Under the pieces are notes generated by a model that worked only from the letters and a program-made list of their open reading frames with translations, did not search any database and was not told where the DNA came from. A DNA stretch of 64,000 bases from Apostichopus japonicus (lineage: Eukaryota; Echinodermata; Holothuroidea; Aspidochirotida; Stichopodidae), in NCBI RefSeq assembly GCF_037975245.1, contig NC_092571.1, forward strand, positions 15,931,917 through 15,995,916, written 5' to 3'. Both the position numbers and the translations under genes were made by a program. Positions 32,979 to 46,000 of the stretch are shown one piece after another; within the stretch, counting starts at the first letter, position 1, and each line of letters begins with the position of its first letter.

Positions 32979-34067
32979 TTACGCTACAGAGGTGGAAGTC
33001 GGAGTGTCCATGATGGGTTCTTCCTGATGATTTCTCAAGTGTATCTCCATCTGCATTAACCCCATGATTGCGCTCGTGCAGCCTGACTTCTCGCAGTGAA
33101 AGTGAGAAGACTTCTGGCTGAATTTGCAGTCGCTGTACGGACACGTGTTAGAGGAGCTGAAGTGTTTGAAACCGTTCTTTTCGGCCACGACCGACATCGA
33201 ATGCTGGTTCCGGTGCACCGCCACTTTCCCGCTGTCTGTGCAGATGAATGGACATCTAAGGCAATGAAAGTGGGTGCTCTTGCTCCCGAATTCGCAGTCG
33301 CCCCGCTTGCAGTCCATGGTCGACTTGTAGCGTTGAAAATCGTCTTGGATGATGCTGTCGACGCGGTCGTGGTGCTGGGCGTGCTTGTACATCATGGTCT
33401 TGCCTGCGAAGCGGTAGTCGCAGCCCTCGTGGAGGCAGTGATAATGCGTGGAGTTCAGTGTGTACTGACAGCCGGCGTCTCCGCAGTGTTCGCTCCGTTC
33501 GAACCTCTGAAACTTCTCCTGCATCGACGAGTCCAGGGGTCCCCGCTTGTAACGTTTGTAACCGGAGGGCGCTCCCGGGTCCTCTATCACCAGCGTCAGA
33601 GGACGCTTTCGAGGTGAATATGAACGCCCCGGCGAGGCGGCGCTGGGGGGCGAGCTGGCTTCCCCGTACCTAGCATAAGCACTGCTGGGGGACGGGGTGT
33701 CGGTGGCCTGCGGCTGCCCGGCGAGAGATGAGATCGGTAAGAGAAGCTGCTGGGGGTTGTGTAGGCTGGTGTGAGGTGTTATACCCGTCACGTTCACCAG
33801 AGTGGGTTGAGGTATGGCAGACCACGAGAGAGTGGTGGAGCCTGGTATGCCCTGGATCACCGCGCTGGATATGAGGCTCTGATAGAATGGGGCGGAGGAT
33901 ACCATCGTGGGAGGGCCGACCATCGGAGGCGATTCAGATCTGGCCATTGACATGATTGGCAGGACGAACTGCTGACCGCTGCCGGGGTTGTTGCTGTTTG
34001 GACGGTTGAATAGCTTGCCGTAGATGCGACGCATGTGCTTACGTCCGTGTGACTCCATCTGCTGGAC
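32979..34067 (-). CDS. CASZ1: CASZ1 last exon: fingers 8-11 and stop
   Basis: 362 codons plus TAA (32981-32979), beginning [18 protein letters not shown] after acceptor CTAACAG. It has a Pro/Ser-rich linker, a basic stretch ([21 protein letters not shown]), then fingers 9 ([19 protein letters not shown]), 10 ([19 protein letters not shown], with the short C-x2-C second half also seen in vertebrates) and 11 ([19 protein letters not shown]), ending DTPTSTSVA. Confidence 0.97.
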   Translation of the reverse strand, partial: VQQMESHGRKHMRRIYGKLFNRPNSNNPGSGQQFVLPIMSMARSESPPMVGPPTMVSSAPFYQSLISSAVIQGIPGSTTLSWSAIPQPTLVNVTGITPHTSLHNPQQLLLPISSLAGQPQATDTPSPSSAYARYGEASSPPSAASPGRSYSPRKRPLTLVIEDPGAPSGYKRYKRGPLDSSMQEKFQRFERSEHCGDAGCQYTLNSTHYHCLHEGCDYRFAGKTMMYKHAQHHDRVDSIIQDDFQRYKSTMDCKRGDCEFGSKSTHFHCLRCPFICTDSGKVAVHRNQHSMSVVAEKNGFKHFSSSNTCPYSDCKFSQKSSHFHCEKSGCTSAIMGLMQMEIHLRNHQEEPIMDTPTSTSVA

Positions 34068-37000
34068 CTGTTAGTTCGATAGAGGAAAACAACATTATGG
34101 ATGTGATTGCAACACAATGAAACGTTACTTTTAATCTACTTTATGATCAGTAGACTTCAAATACAGAGATTTCGTTCATGACAACAAGCTGATTAGCTGC
34201 ACAGGAACAACATTTTGTATGCTAGTAAGATTTATGGTTCTATGGTAGCAATTTCTTCTTTTTTGGGGGGAAAGGTGGGGGAGCAGGGGCACCATTAGAT
34301 AGTTTTCATCACTTTATACTGATGATTATGGCTTTACATTAAAAAAAAAAAAAAAACTCTATTGAACAACTAGAAAATGGTTACATGCCATTGATTTTAA
34401 TGGCCATTTTCTGTCTTGCCTCCAATATGCTAGAATGCCATAGAGATTGCCAGCTATGGCCAGGCTTAAACTGTTGTTTTAATGCTTTCATCAGATCATC
34501 TCAGAATAGTTTGAACTTGCTCAAAATTTAGGACAATGTTTAATGACATTTATGACATTTAATAAATTGCTATTTGGTCGAAACAAATATAATAAACATA
34601 AAAAAAAAATCATAATTCCAGGCTGTTAAATGGATCTGAAGCTTTTATAATTGATTTAATGTCCCAGTGATAACATATTACACTATTTTGTTGAATGAAC
34701 CTCCTGTTTTGTGGAGTTTATCAGGCATGAAAAAATTTAAAAAAAGAAAGAAAAAAGATTGCACTGTGTTCTTCACTATTTCTCTTCTTATAACATTTAC
34801 CTCAGGCGTGTTTCTGTAATTCTTTAAATGGCTTGCAGCTGTTTCAAATGGATGGTTATTCTTTTTTACTTAGAACTTTAAAGGGCTCTTGCAGTTTAGA
34901 TCCCTAAGCATTAAAATCATCTTCAAAGAGGGGGGGTGGGGACTTTATATTTAAATTTAAAGGGCTCTTGCAGTTTAGATCCCTAAGGATTAAAATCATC
35001 TTCAAAGAGGGGGGGGGGAGGGACTAGGAAGATCCTAAATGACAGATATTTACCTGTAGGAAGGAAAAATGGCAGCCCTGGTGCATGCAGTGGAAGTGTT
35101 TATGTAGCATGTTGTACTTGCAGCCCGGACGGTGGCAATCTAGTTTACGGCTGCACTGCTTGAAGCTGTCAAAGATGAGCTTCTCGTTGGTCTTGTGATC
35201 CATCATGAGCTCCACGTTCTCCGTGGCGTACTGGCAGTCCGCCTTCACGCAGTGGAAGTGGATCTGTTTCGACAGCGGGCACTCCTCCCGAGGGCATTTG
35301 TCGGCCTCCATGGAGTCGTAGCCGCGCTCCTTGGCGGTCGGAGATAACTGAGGAGGTGAGGAGATGGAGGAGGAGGAGGTGGTGGTGATGGTGCTCACCG
35401 TTTGAGGTCGGATGGTAGCGACCGGGGGCGCCATCGACTGAGGTGGGCTTTCCGCCGGGGATGGAGGCTGCGATTCCTCATCCTCCTCCTCCTCCGGCGA
35501 GTCTTCCACCCTGTCCTGGATCTTGCCCAGGGTCGGGTTTTTGACGTGTTTGTCAAAGTGCGGCCTCATCAGCGAGCTGCCGGTGTGTATGACCTCACCG
35601 CAGTAGGAACCAGGCTGCAGAGACTTTGTAATAAATGAAAAGAAAGAGAAAGAGGGAAAAAAAGTGTGAAAATACAGGTGTTTTTTACAGATCGAAAAAT
35701 ACAGAATTTGCACGAGCAATGACTGAAAAAATGAGGACCTGACAGACAATAGAAAGAGAAGAAAGAAAAATTGAACCATAAAGCATTGTAATGAATTTAT
35801 TGCTCCTCTTCCTAATGAGGATCTGTAACATACTGTGAGTAGCATTTGAGGAATAATTAATACATTCAGTTTCTTGTCCCGTGATTTTACTTTTAATCTC
35901 GTCAAAATCCTTTTAGTATCGTGAATTGTTTTCTCCTCTGGTTTAACTTTTGAATTTATTGTATATTTTTAAATATGTCAGCTTATTCAACTTGACTGTT
36001 ATAACTTAAGCCATTTCAAACCGAGATGTTTAACAAAAAATAAAATAAAAATAAAAGAGGTTCTCTCTACTTACCCACATGCAGTGATAGTGAGCCAATG
36101 GACTAAACACACAACCTTTGAACTTCTCCTCACAGCTCTGGCCGTGCGGGAAAAACTGGAAGCCTAGCTTAGTAGCCTCCTCTGACATGAAATGGTACCT
36201 GTTTTAAAAAAATGAAATTTTACAGAATTCACAAATATTTTCAAACTCACAACAGTTGAGCTGGATGCACTGATATTTCTTTTGATTCACACTAAATTTC
36301 CGTATTACTTTTGGGGTTTCTTCTTTTGCAACCTAGAGGGTGGTTTTAGTCACCTGTCTTTGGATAATCTTTGGATACCAGAAAAACATTTCAAGATCTG
36401 CCATGGTTCTGTTTCATTACTTAAATCATACAAAATGATGTGTTTATTACCAAGGTTCATTTTTCTCTCACCAAGGAACTGGTGCACAGTTAATACAAAC
36501 AAACTTGGCGGAAAAAAACAAACTTTCACCTAAACAGCTATAATCTTAGAACCAATGGCTAGTTAGCAGGAGCGGGGGTGGCACTTGACTACAATAACTA
36601 TCACAGAGCCTGGAGTTTAATGATATGCAGTTCGGTTCGGGCTAGATAGATCTCCAATAGAATGTTACTGAACCATTCCTTTTATGTTGTAAAGCATTCA
36701 AGATTTGTCTTGAAGCATTGAACTTGTGCACTGTGACAGTACTGGAAGAAACAATGAGCAATACCTTTTGCACAGTGGAAGAAAATTAATGTCGCAGATA
36801 ACAACCAGCTTCTGCTAGCTTGCCTCAACAAGATTGCCACGTGAAAAAGACCATGGTCGAGCCTGCTTACCTGGTGTGTTTCTTAACACTTTCCTTGGAC
36901 TTGAATACCTGGCCGCAGTTGTCTACAACGCAGTGGTAGTGGTCCTTGTAGAGCAGTTCACAGCGAGAGTTGCACGGGTCATTGGCTGTATACCTATTTC

Positions 37001-40000
37001 CAGACACAAAAAAAAACTTGGTAAGAACAGGCTGGATTATTTCAGCACGACAGAAGGACTTTAATGGATACATTTTTTTGTCTTTGAGGCTCAATTTTTG
37101 GATACTCTGCAGTTATTCATTTGGTCAACATAGATGTTTACTACAAGAACGAATGGTAGGGTATGGTAGGGTGTCCACTATGACCTGCGAGACCCTATAT
37201 TTACATCATCACACAAAGATTTGTGTATCTTCTTTCAGTAGTGCCATCAAAATGCCGACTACCAGAGTTGGGGAGGAGGGTAAGACCAGGTGGGAGGGGG
37301 TGGGTGGAGGTGGGGGTGGGGTTTATATCTCTTTCTGACTAATGTGCCCAACGTCCTTTCATGATCAAAAATTACCGAATTTTAACCGGGTTTTTCTTGC
37401 TCAGCAGATGACCCATGCTTTTGACCTATGACCTCCATTACCCTTCTGGTTTCCATATCCTTACCTTTTCAAGTATTTTCTCCAAGTGTCCTCCTGTTTG
37501 CCTTCATCCGCAGACTTGTCTTCATCCGAACCTTCCTCTCCTGATCCATTGGGGGGTGAGATCTCCGACGGTATCGGCAGGTTCAACGAGTCGTTCAACT
37601 CCTCTCCCTCCGAACTGCCAACGGTGGACTCGATCTTGGCGAAGGCCTCCGCTAGATTCTTCTCCTTGGGCGAATCTCTCTCCTTGTAAGGCGGCGGGGG
37701 TCGGGACATCTCCGGCGAGGACGGTTCCGACTTGACCAGCTGGACGGCGCCGCAGCCGTCACCAGACATGGAGGGAGGCGGCATCAGGTGGAGCGGACCC
37801 ATGGAGGTGTTGATCATGGGCATCTGGTTCGCCAGGCTCAGGGCTGTGTAGGAGATGCCCGGCTTCAGCACCACCATGGGCGACTGCAGGACGTTCTGTA
37901 GAATACTCGACTCGGACTTGACCAGGGAGAGAGGGTGGCCGCTGCTGGTACCCGGCATTCCGGTCAGGGACGGGTGCTGGATGCCGGCGGGGCAGTGCTT
38001 GTCCATGGCGCTGCGGTCGTAGCGGATGATCCTCTCCAGGCGTTCGTGTTTCCGCTTGTGAGAGTGCATCTGGTTAGCAGTGGTGAAGACAAAGTTGCAG
38101 CCGGGACGGAGACAGTGGAAGTGGTTGAGCATATGTGAATAGGGACAAGACTCATATTTGCAGGACTAAATAGAAGGAAGAATTGAAAAAAACAAAATAC
38201 ATGCAGCAAAAAATAGACAAACATAAAAACAAGTTGTTTTTTTTGTGTGGAAAAAGTTAGGACAAGATGGAAGCAGGAATCTGACTTTTTTCAATAGCCA
38301 AAAATAAAAATTGAAAAAAAGATTTTTCATCGCCCACAATAAACAGTTCTTTAAGTTTGTTTTTACTCTTCTAAATTAATAAAAAAAAAGAAGAAGAAAA
38401 AAATGAAAAACAAAGTATGGATTACAGTTTGTTTGGTTGATTATATCTACAGATCGGAGTCAGCGAGAAAAAGGGAAGATACAATTTATTATAACTTCTA
38501 CAAAATTTATATCCATGTATTCATATTAACTGTTTATATTAAGGTTGTCTGGGCCTTTGAGATCAATTGTCATATCTATTACGACTTAGACAACATTCGA
38601 GATAGAAAAAAACAAACAAAGTTATCTTTGTGAGAATGCTCTTGCTAAGTTTTGGGACTTTCAATTCTCGAAATATGGAAACCACTTCAGTTTATAAACT
38701 GAAACTTAATTAACTTGGATTTCATTTGCAAAATACAAATATAGGGTTAATTGAATTGTTTTTGTTATTGTTAAACTGTTGAAATGACATAAAAACTAAA
38801 TTGTTTAGACTTTTATCAACAGAGTGTGCGAGAATGTAAACGTTCAGACCTAAAATTGACAATGTCTTTCCATTTAAAAAAACTATGACTACCCCTTTTG
38901 TTTCATTTTCATTTGGTTTCATTAAAAAATTGTCAGTCCTGCCACAATAACCTTGACTGGGTGTGTAGGTTATATATTTTGCACAACACTAAAACTGTTT
39001 TCAAATTTAAAAAGAGTGCCACCAATCTTTAAATCTAAAAAATCTGGTTTCTTTCTTCAGTTGATGAGTTGACAAGGTAACATAGCTATTTCAAGTATTA
39101 TTAGGAGTGGTAAAGATAAGGGGAGCGGAGGAGAGGGGGGAATGGGCACAAGCATGGGTGCAAGGGGGGCCTTCTCCCACCTCTTTAGTAATACCCTTTA
39201 TATTCTTTTACCCAAATGGAAACTGCTAAGAGGGATCCCCTATTTCTCCTTTGATCATCCTTTCCAACCCTTTCATTTCCCTCTTATTGTCTTTTTGTAA
39301 CCTTAAAATCTCATCTGCAGATGAAGATAACTTAATTGATTTGATTCTATCAATTAGCAAGAGTAAAAACATTATGGCAATATGTTACCACAAAAAAAAA
39401 AATGAAAAAAACCTGAGAATATTACAATCAGGGAGGTGGGATGAGGGGGGCAAGCAGCAATACACACCTCAAAATACTAGAATGTTTCTCAGTATGAAGT
39501 TAGCAAGTTATGAGAGAGACATAAATAGTTTTTGCTCCCATATTGGTTACCATTTTAAATGGATGAGAGAGTCACTCAGCATCAGACAAAAGTTTACAAC
39601 ATTTGAGTTAATTTTGATAAGAATGAGGTAATCATGAAAGAGCAGTCTGCTTAATTGCACCAGCTGTTCAACGCGGCCATTTTTTTTCATCTTTTTTTGC
39701 TCTCTCGCACAAATAGGTAGAAAATAGAGGAATGCAGTAGACTAGAGAAAATTTCAAGCCGCTCTGTCCTTTATACGTGGCAAGTCCTATTTCTATAAGA
39801 GGGACATCTTTCTCTAACTCACTATCGACACTGAAAATCATTTAATCAGCTTTTAAGTTACATCGTAGAGAATTTTCTCTTTTTCCTATTTTTAAATCTG
39901 TGAATGACGTTTGACAAAATGACCAATCTTTTAGTTTCCGAAAGCCAATAACTTTCTGTAAACCATCCTTTTTTCTGTTTTTTTTTACGACAAGTCTGAG

Positions 40001-43000
40001 CAGAAAGAAGACATTCATGATTCTACTGATTAACATCTGGCAGGTGAACAGAATAATTTTCTTGGAAATTGCATAACAATGGTCGCTTCATGAAACATTG
40101 TGAACCGAGGCCAGTAGAAATGGTTGATAAAGAAGGGTAACAATCGACTATTAAGCTCAAAACCCTGTTTATTGTTGATGTGTAGCACGGAAACAAAGAT
40201 GGTGTCGCAAGACGGATCATTTTGTAACGATTTATATTGTAACATGGAAACAATTTCTCATTAAAGCTTGCCAGCCATGCAGATCAGGCCAATTAACATC
40301 GCTATGGTAACCATAACTACATCCTTTGTGTCACAGCCACCATTGCATATCGGCAAATATTAAAATATCTTTATAGAAAGGACAATTCAACACAATTTAC
40401 ATAATTTGTCTATTAGTCATCCAAAGTTGCAATTGAGATACAATTCAATTGCGTTCGAACTACAAATGTGCATGTGTGTGTGTGTGTTTTTTGTTATTTA
40501 ATTCACAGACTATCTCCACAAAACCAAACTAAAAATGGAACTAATGTTTCACAGATCAAATTTAAATGTTTCAACAAACAATGGCATGAAATGGCTGGTT
40601 TTCTAATAAAGACATGAATCAAGCAAAACTGGAAGTACTTATGACAATATCAAAAACAGTTTTCGAATGGCAATTAACCAACTTTATCGACATAATTAAT
40701 TACTGATCAAACCAAATCTATTAATTTTTTTCTATAATGTGCTTTTGGAGCAGGCTGGCTAAAAACAGCTCTTTGAGTTGCATCTTTCTCATTCTACTTT
40801 GCTTTTAACTGCAGAAGTCTCATTTCAAAACAATGAAATGTAACCTTGTCAATCATACACTTCTCCGAATTTGTCTTGTTTTTGACATAATACTAATACA
40901 GAGAAGGCCATGGTGAGAAAATATTGAGAAACCGAATCAGATGGATTTATTACTGAATCAAATTAATTGATTAACTCCCTCCTTTACCAAAACTTTGGTG
41001 AACAAAAATCGACCAGATTGTCTTTACTTTAATCAGTTGCAATCTCTTTTTGCATATTAATTGAAAAAGGATTTGGTTAAAATTGTTGACCAGATGCCAA
41101 AAAACTCCATTAAGGGTCTGTATTTGCTAAACCTTGGCACTCCATACAGCCATTTTTTGACGGATTGTCCCATTCCAAATTTCCAGTAAATTTTCTCAAA
41201 AATCAAAAGCAAAAAAAAAAACTGATTTATTTTCAATGAAATGTAACCTGCTCCTTACAAAACTTTTTTCATTTCCATTTGAAATCTATAAATCTCAGAA
41301 AATAGGTGTCTCATTTTGTGTTTTCCTAAAATGTTAAGAAATATGATAGATATGAAAGACACTAAAAAGCCAAGACAATTTACCTCGTGTTTACTGAACT
41401 TTTTGAATCCCTCTCTTTTATAAATATCATCTTTGGTGTGAAATGTCTTGTGTCTCTCGATGTCGTATTTATTCTTGAAGACGAAGTTGCAGCCGTGTCG
41501 TTGACAGTGAAAGTGCGTCGTCTTCTGTCCGTAGAATTCGCAGAGACGGTTCCCGCAGTCCTCAGTGGCGCGGAATCTTTGGAAGCCCTCGTTGAGTAAT
41601 GTGGCGTTCTTTTTGTGAAAGTTCTCGTGGCCTAGGACGTCTGAGGTACTAGTGTAGACTTTATTGCACCCCTGCTGAAAAAAGGATAAATAAAAAGTTG
41701 TCATTATTGTTATTATGATGCACTCTCTGTTTTTATATGCTTTCAAGAAACCAAATTTTATAATGACATATGATATACACAAAGTTTTGGGAAAAGCACT
41801 TTGCCTGGAGGTTGTTGATCTCTAAATTATTCTCAGAAAATAATTCAATGTCTCAATCGGGTCAAAAAATATTTTGAGGGCAGGAGTTAAATCGCTCGTT
41901 GAAGTTCGACATCAGTGGTGACCATTATTTGACTATCTAGCATATTTGGGATCAAAACTGATGACTTTTATTACAGCATTCTCTTATGTAGGGTTTAAAG
42001 AGGGGGAATAGGAGGTGGAAGGGGAAGAGGGAGGGGTAGGATCAATCTCAAACTTGTGTAGTGACCAGGTTTTGCATATTTTTGTTTACGCGGCAACCAT
42101 ATGCAAATGTCTTTCCTCTGTTCCACGCTAGTTGCCTATTGTGACTCGGTATTTGAGTTGGCAGTAGTTTACGGTATGTATGTTGTGTTGTAACCAGAAG
42201 CTAGTTTTCATCTGGAATGCAATTGGTTACATTGGAATAGGTTAGACAGCAGCCATGCTTTTCGGCAGCCTGTAAAAGTGTGTATCTGTGTATGTTTTGA
42301 ATTTCAAAATTCGGAGTTCTATCAAATTGTTGTGACTCTTCATTCTTAGTACTAGGCCTTGACTACATGGTTGCATCTCCGCATGTTTCTCCACCCCCTG
42401 GTTGATTTTGACGGAAGGGTGTTCACTGGTATTTAATGCATCCCTATGTATCCCGTCCTCGTGTATCAACGGACATGCCCTACTCATAAACTTGTCAGAT
42501 GTTTCTTTTTTGCCCTGGTCAGGTCCCTGTTCATCGTTACTACTTTACGGAACAGAAGTGATTAACCCCAACCCTGCCCTCCCTTCCCCAGAAAGAAAAT
42601 CTTTGAAAAGACAAATTCGTAAACTGACAAAGACGTTTTTCCGCATCATAATGCTAACTTCTGAAGGTCTGAAATCCTGATATTAATCTGATCATTCTGT
42701 TTGCATTCAATTCTAGTTTCATATAAACTAACTACACTTGTTTACCTTATAACATTGCCCTTTCTTTTTAACTGTTGTCACATTAAAGACCCTTTGGTGG
42801 CTTTGCTTTGGTAAATTCCATAAAAAATAAAATAATATTAATCCACTGAATAAACAATAATCAGTGCTCTGTCTGCGTCTGACGACAAACATACTTCCAT
42901 TGTGTTAACTTATCACAATTTGTTGTCTTTTCTTTAACAAAGATGGTTTGTTTTATTTTTCATTTTTTTGGTTATTGCAATTTGTCAAGCAATCTCATCA

Positions 43001-46000
43001 AAACTGTGGGAGATGAATAAGATGGTACCATGAGAAAGAGATTTCATTAAAAAGTTTACTTACGAAAGCAATCATGAGCAAAATTATGACGATTAAGGTT
43101 CTAATGTCTGAACAAATCAAATCATATCATATCAATATGTTGATGATAATACATGGGTTTCTTTGTTTTGTTTTTTACCCCCAAGATATTTTACACTTGC
43201 TAACATTTGCAAGTATCACATGTTTTGCAGGTCTGTTAAAGTCTGAAATATCCCTGATTAATGAACAAATACATTTTATTGTACACTGTTCTACAATTCT
43301 ACAATGTTCTCTGCTTAATAGAATGACCACCAAGATGAGAGAAGTTTGCATGGGAAAGGGCAAGACACTGTGTCCTCCTCAAGGCCCCCAACCCCCCCCC
43401 CCCCCCTTCCACTAAAAAGGAACTGCAGATGTGTTTCTTTTTTTTACGAGTCTAATGCCAACTTCCACGAGATCAAAGACTTTGTCAAACTAGCAACTAC
43501 TGTGTGTAGTGTCAGGAGAGCACTATGAAATGTTTGCCAGAATTGTAAAACAGGACCGACAGGATGAGTATGAGTAGAATTTCCCTCGTTATGAGTATGA
43601 GTAAAATCGTGAGTATGCATAGAATTTCCCTTGTTAAGAATATGAGTTCAAGCATGAGAATGAGTAAAAGCATGAGTATGAGTAGAATTTCCCTTATTAA
43701 GAGTATGAGTAAAAGCATGAGTATGCATAGAATTTCCCTTGTTAAGAGTATGAGTTCAAGCATGAGAATGAGTAGAATTTCCCTCATATGAGTAGAATTT
43801 CCCTTGTTATGAGTATGAGTAAAAGCATGAGTATGCATAGAATTTCCCTCGTTATGAGTATGGGTAGAATTTCCCAAGTTATGAGTATGATTAAAAGCAT
43901 GAGTATGGGTAGAATTTCCATCACGAGTATGAGTAAAAGCATGAGTATGCATAGAATTTCCCTTGTTATGAGTTCAAGCATGAGAATGAGTAGAATTTCC
44001 CTTGTATGAGTAGAATTTCCCTCGTTATGAGTATGAGTAAAAGCATGAGTATGCATAGAATTTTCCTCTTTATGATTATGAGTACAAGCATGACTGCATG
44101 AGTATAAGTAGAATTCCCCTCATTATGAGTATGTGTATGAGTAGAATTTCCTTCGTTATGAGTATGAGTAGAATTTCCCTCATTATGAGTATGATTAAAA
44201 GCGTGAGTATGAGTACTCATACAAGTAGTATGAGTAGTAGTATGAGTAGTAGTATGAGTAAGAATACTTAATTTGCACTAGAGTTTATACTAGATTCAAA
44301 GATAACCCAGAGTACCAGTGCAAGTTCAAATTCAGCTAGAGTAGGTTATCCCCAATTGACTTTAATGCAATACTTTGTAAATTCCTAAATTTTGTCACTA
44401 GTTTTTGCAGCAATTTAATACACCAAGGACCACCTATCGATCCAAAAATGATGTGATCAAGGTCACCCTGCGGTCATGCCGCACTACAAAATCACTAATC
44501 CGCAAGCGTTTCCATTCGATTCAGAGACAAAAAAACAGAAAAAACTTTTTCCTTGATTACATATTTAACATAATGCAGCACATCTACATAGAAGCCCAAT
44601 TCACATAGATATATTATTTCATCATCTGTAGTGAAACTGAAACATCTGTGTATTACATGAGTTGAACCGCATCAACTGTACTATTGTACCGCGTGGGAAA
44701 GAAATCAACGTTTCCACGATGCCTTAACTAAATTACAAATAAACTCTCTGGGCATGGGAACTTTTTGAATATATCAAAAGAAAAAACACACACACAATAA
44801 AAAATTAAAAGAAGGAGAGAGAAAAACAAAGTTAAATGAATGTCAGCTTGAAAAATTTGATTGTAATTGGAAAAAAATAACCAGCATTTTTACAACCCAA
44901 TCAGTATGCCTTTTTGTTTAAATAGAGAGGGAAAAAAATCAACTTCTCATACTTGGTTGCTTATTAATCAATAAAACAAGCCAAGCTTGGCCTTGTAGAA
45001 AGTCATTATTTCCAAATTGCTTGTTTGTCTAACAACATTAAAAAATTGTGTTATTTTGATGATTTTATATTCAAAATGAATACAGCATGGGGGGAAAAGA
45101 AAAAAAAAAAATTCCCTCGTTTTTTAATTAAATGACAACTTTTAGCATGGTAGGAAATTTGATACTGATATGGGTAATGAACAACGCGCAACATCTGCAC
45201 CCTTTGCTGATGAAGGGCGGAGAAGTGAAAAAGCAGAGATGGTTAGAGTCCATTCAGTGACAATGGAATCATGGATATTCTAGAGGATAATAAATGAAAT
45301 GTTAAAGCAAAAAACAACCGTTTAAGAGGAGCCAGAAAAACTGTTACCAATCTCTGTTTAACATTGAACTAAAAAATGTTTTCAATTATGCAGCCAAGGT
45401 GAAATATTGAACTTTTAGACCAGCAATGGCTACTTGTCTCAAACCTTCAACAAAAACCAAAACAATTTTCACAGTGATGGGTCTTTTTGGGAATACCGAT
45501 ACACTTAACTTTACTAACATTGGGAGGGTAACTGCAAAAGGGGGGGGGGTGAAGGTTAGGGGGTGAGGGGAAATAGGGAGAAAATGTGTCATAGGGAAGG
45601 GATGGGAAGGGGAGGGGAGGGGCAGGGGAGGGGCAGGGGAAGGGAAAGGGGAGGGGGAGGGAGAGCAAAGGCAAATGTATACCTTTGGTTATAGTACTGG
45701 AAGTTACACATCTAACACTTACCTGCATACAGTGATAATGGGTGTTACGAAAGTTGAGAGCACAACCAGGGTAATGCGGGCTACAGTCATCTGAAGGGCT
45801 GAACCGCATGAAACCGTGCTGAAGGGAGTCGTCTCTCCTACGGTGCCAGTTGTAATGTCTCATCACGTCCTCTTTGCGGGTAAACCTCTGAAAGATGAAC
45901 GAGAAGAAACTCAACATGATAGGGGTACTGCTCAAAATGTCTAATCCCCTAACTGCAAATTTGGGAGAGGAAGAAGTTTCTTCTTTATTCGGGAGAATAG

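Noticed and set aside
33096-33617. 173-codon open frame on the plus strand
   Set aside because: It is the antisense shadow of the CASZ1 last exon; the sense strand encodes conserved zinc fingers.
41981-42680. 92-codon frame near 42402
   Set aside because: No similarity to a known protein and no splice context; inside a CASZ1 intron.
43512-44220. Several frames of 70-146 codons on both strands
   Set aside because: All lie in the GAGTAT VNTR and are explained by its period.
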